5,461 nucleotides of DNA from the NCBI GenBank assembly GCA_900315105.1, contig OMXX01000004.1, forward strand, positions 134,209 through 139,669. The letters are read 5' to 3'. Made by a program: the position numbers and the translations under genes. Under the pieces are notes generated by a model that had not been told where the DNA came from, searched no databases, and saw only the letters and a list, made by a program, of their open reading frames with translations. This document shows positions 5,364-5,461 of this stretch, piece after piece. Position 1 is the stretch's first letter. Each line of letters starts with the position of its first letter. The DNA is from an uncultured Prevotellaceae bacterium (GTDB taxonomy: Bacteria > Bacteroidota > Bacteroidia > Bacteroidales > Bacteroidaceae).

Positions 5364-5461
5364 TATTTAACGTGAGTTCGACGACTTGCGTAGCTTGTTG
5401 AGCCTTAGCGAAAAATTTATTCAGTTGTATATTGTTGACTATCATGTGGTTGAAAGAGCTC
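5364..5461 (+). repeat. Right terminal arm of the dispersed repeat, perfect inverted copy of the left end
   Basis: The exact reverse complement of 2-99 over 98 bp. By comparison with the middle copy, the palindromic body should continue to the right of base 5461, beginning with a T. It lies upstream of the hem promoter region with about 80 bp between it and the -33 box. Unlike the left copy it is not followed on its inner side by a second inverted signature word, so no hairpin forms here. Confidence 0.93.

Overview
The window looks like a chromosomal segment from an anaerobic member of the Bacteroidales, most likely a Prevotella-type organism. The evidence is Bacteroidetes-type promoters (TAnnTTTG -7 boxes with a weak TTTG-like box about 19-20 bp upstream), start codons without a Shine-Dalgarno sequence, a secreted BspA-like leucine-rich-repeat protein, and AT-rich spacers. 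The genus is an inference; the phylum-level assignment is firmer.

Layout, left to right. (1) Positions 2-99 carry one copy of a repeat arm, followed by a 17-bp-stem hairpin (79-114). (2) A monocistronic leucine-rich-repeat gene lies on the minus strand (216-1190), with its own terminator (153-188) and promoter (1232-1263). (3) About 1.3 kb without a convincing protein gene (1191-2484) holds an AT-rich stretch, a composite repeat (1679-2003) built around a 200-bp imperfect palindrome, a spacer with a cluster of TGCA words, and a plus-strand promoter with a terminator about 150 nt downstream that together suggest a small non-coding RNA. (4) A two-gene minus-strand haem operon, hemN then hemG (5225 down to 2485), has a 2-nt gap between the genes. 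It is driven from a promoter at 5253-5283 and ends in a hairpin shared with the small RNA (2409-2455). (5) Positions 5364-5461 are a perfect inverted copy of the left-end arm.

How the genes work together: HemN (oxygen-independent coproporphyrinogen III oxidase) and HemG (flavin-dependent protoporphyrinogen oxidase, also called HemY) catalyse consecutive late steps from coproporphyrinogen III to protoporphyrin IX. No ferrochelatase or early-pathway gene is in the window. The leucine-rich-repeat protein is a separate transcription unit, probably exported and acting in surface or host contact.

The least ordinary features are the repeat family, which sits at both window ends and between the two transcription units, and the orphan small transcript convergent with the haem operon. 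The exact 98-bp inverted ends may simply show that this contig stopped at a multicopy repeat. I found no defence system, CRISPR array, tRNA, rRNA or intact transposase.
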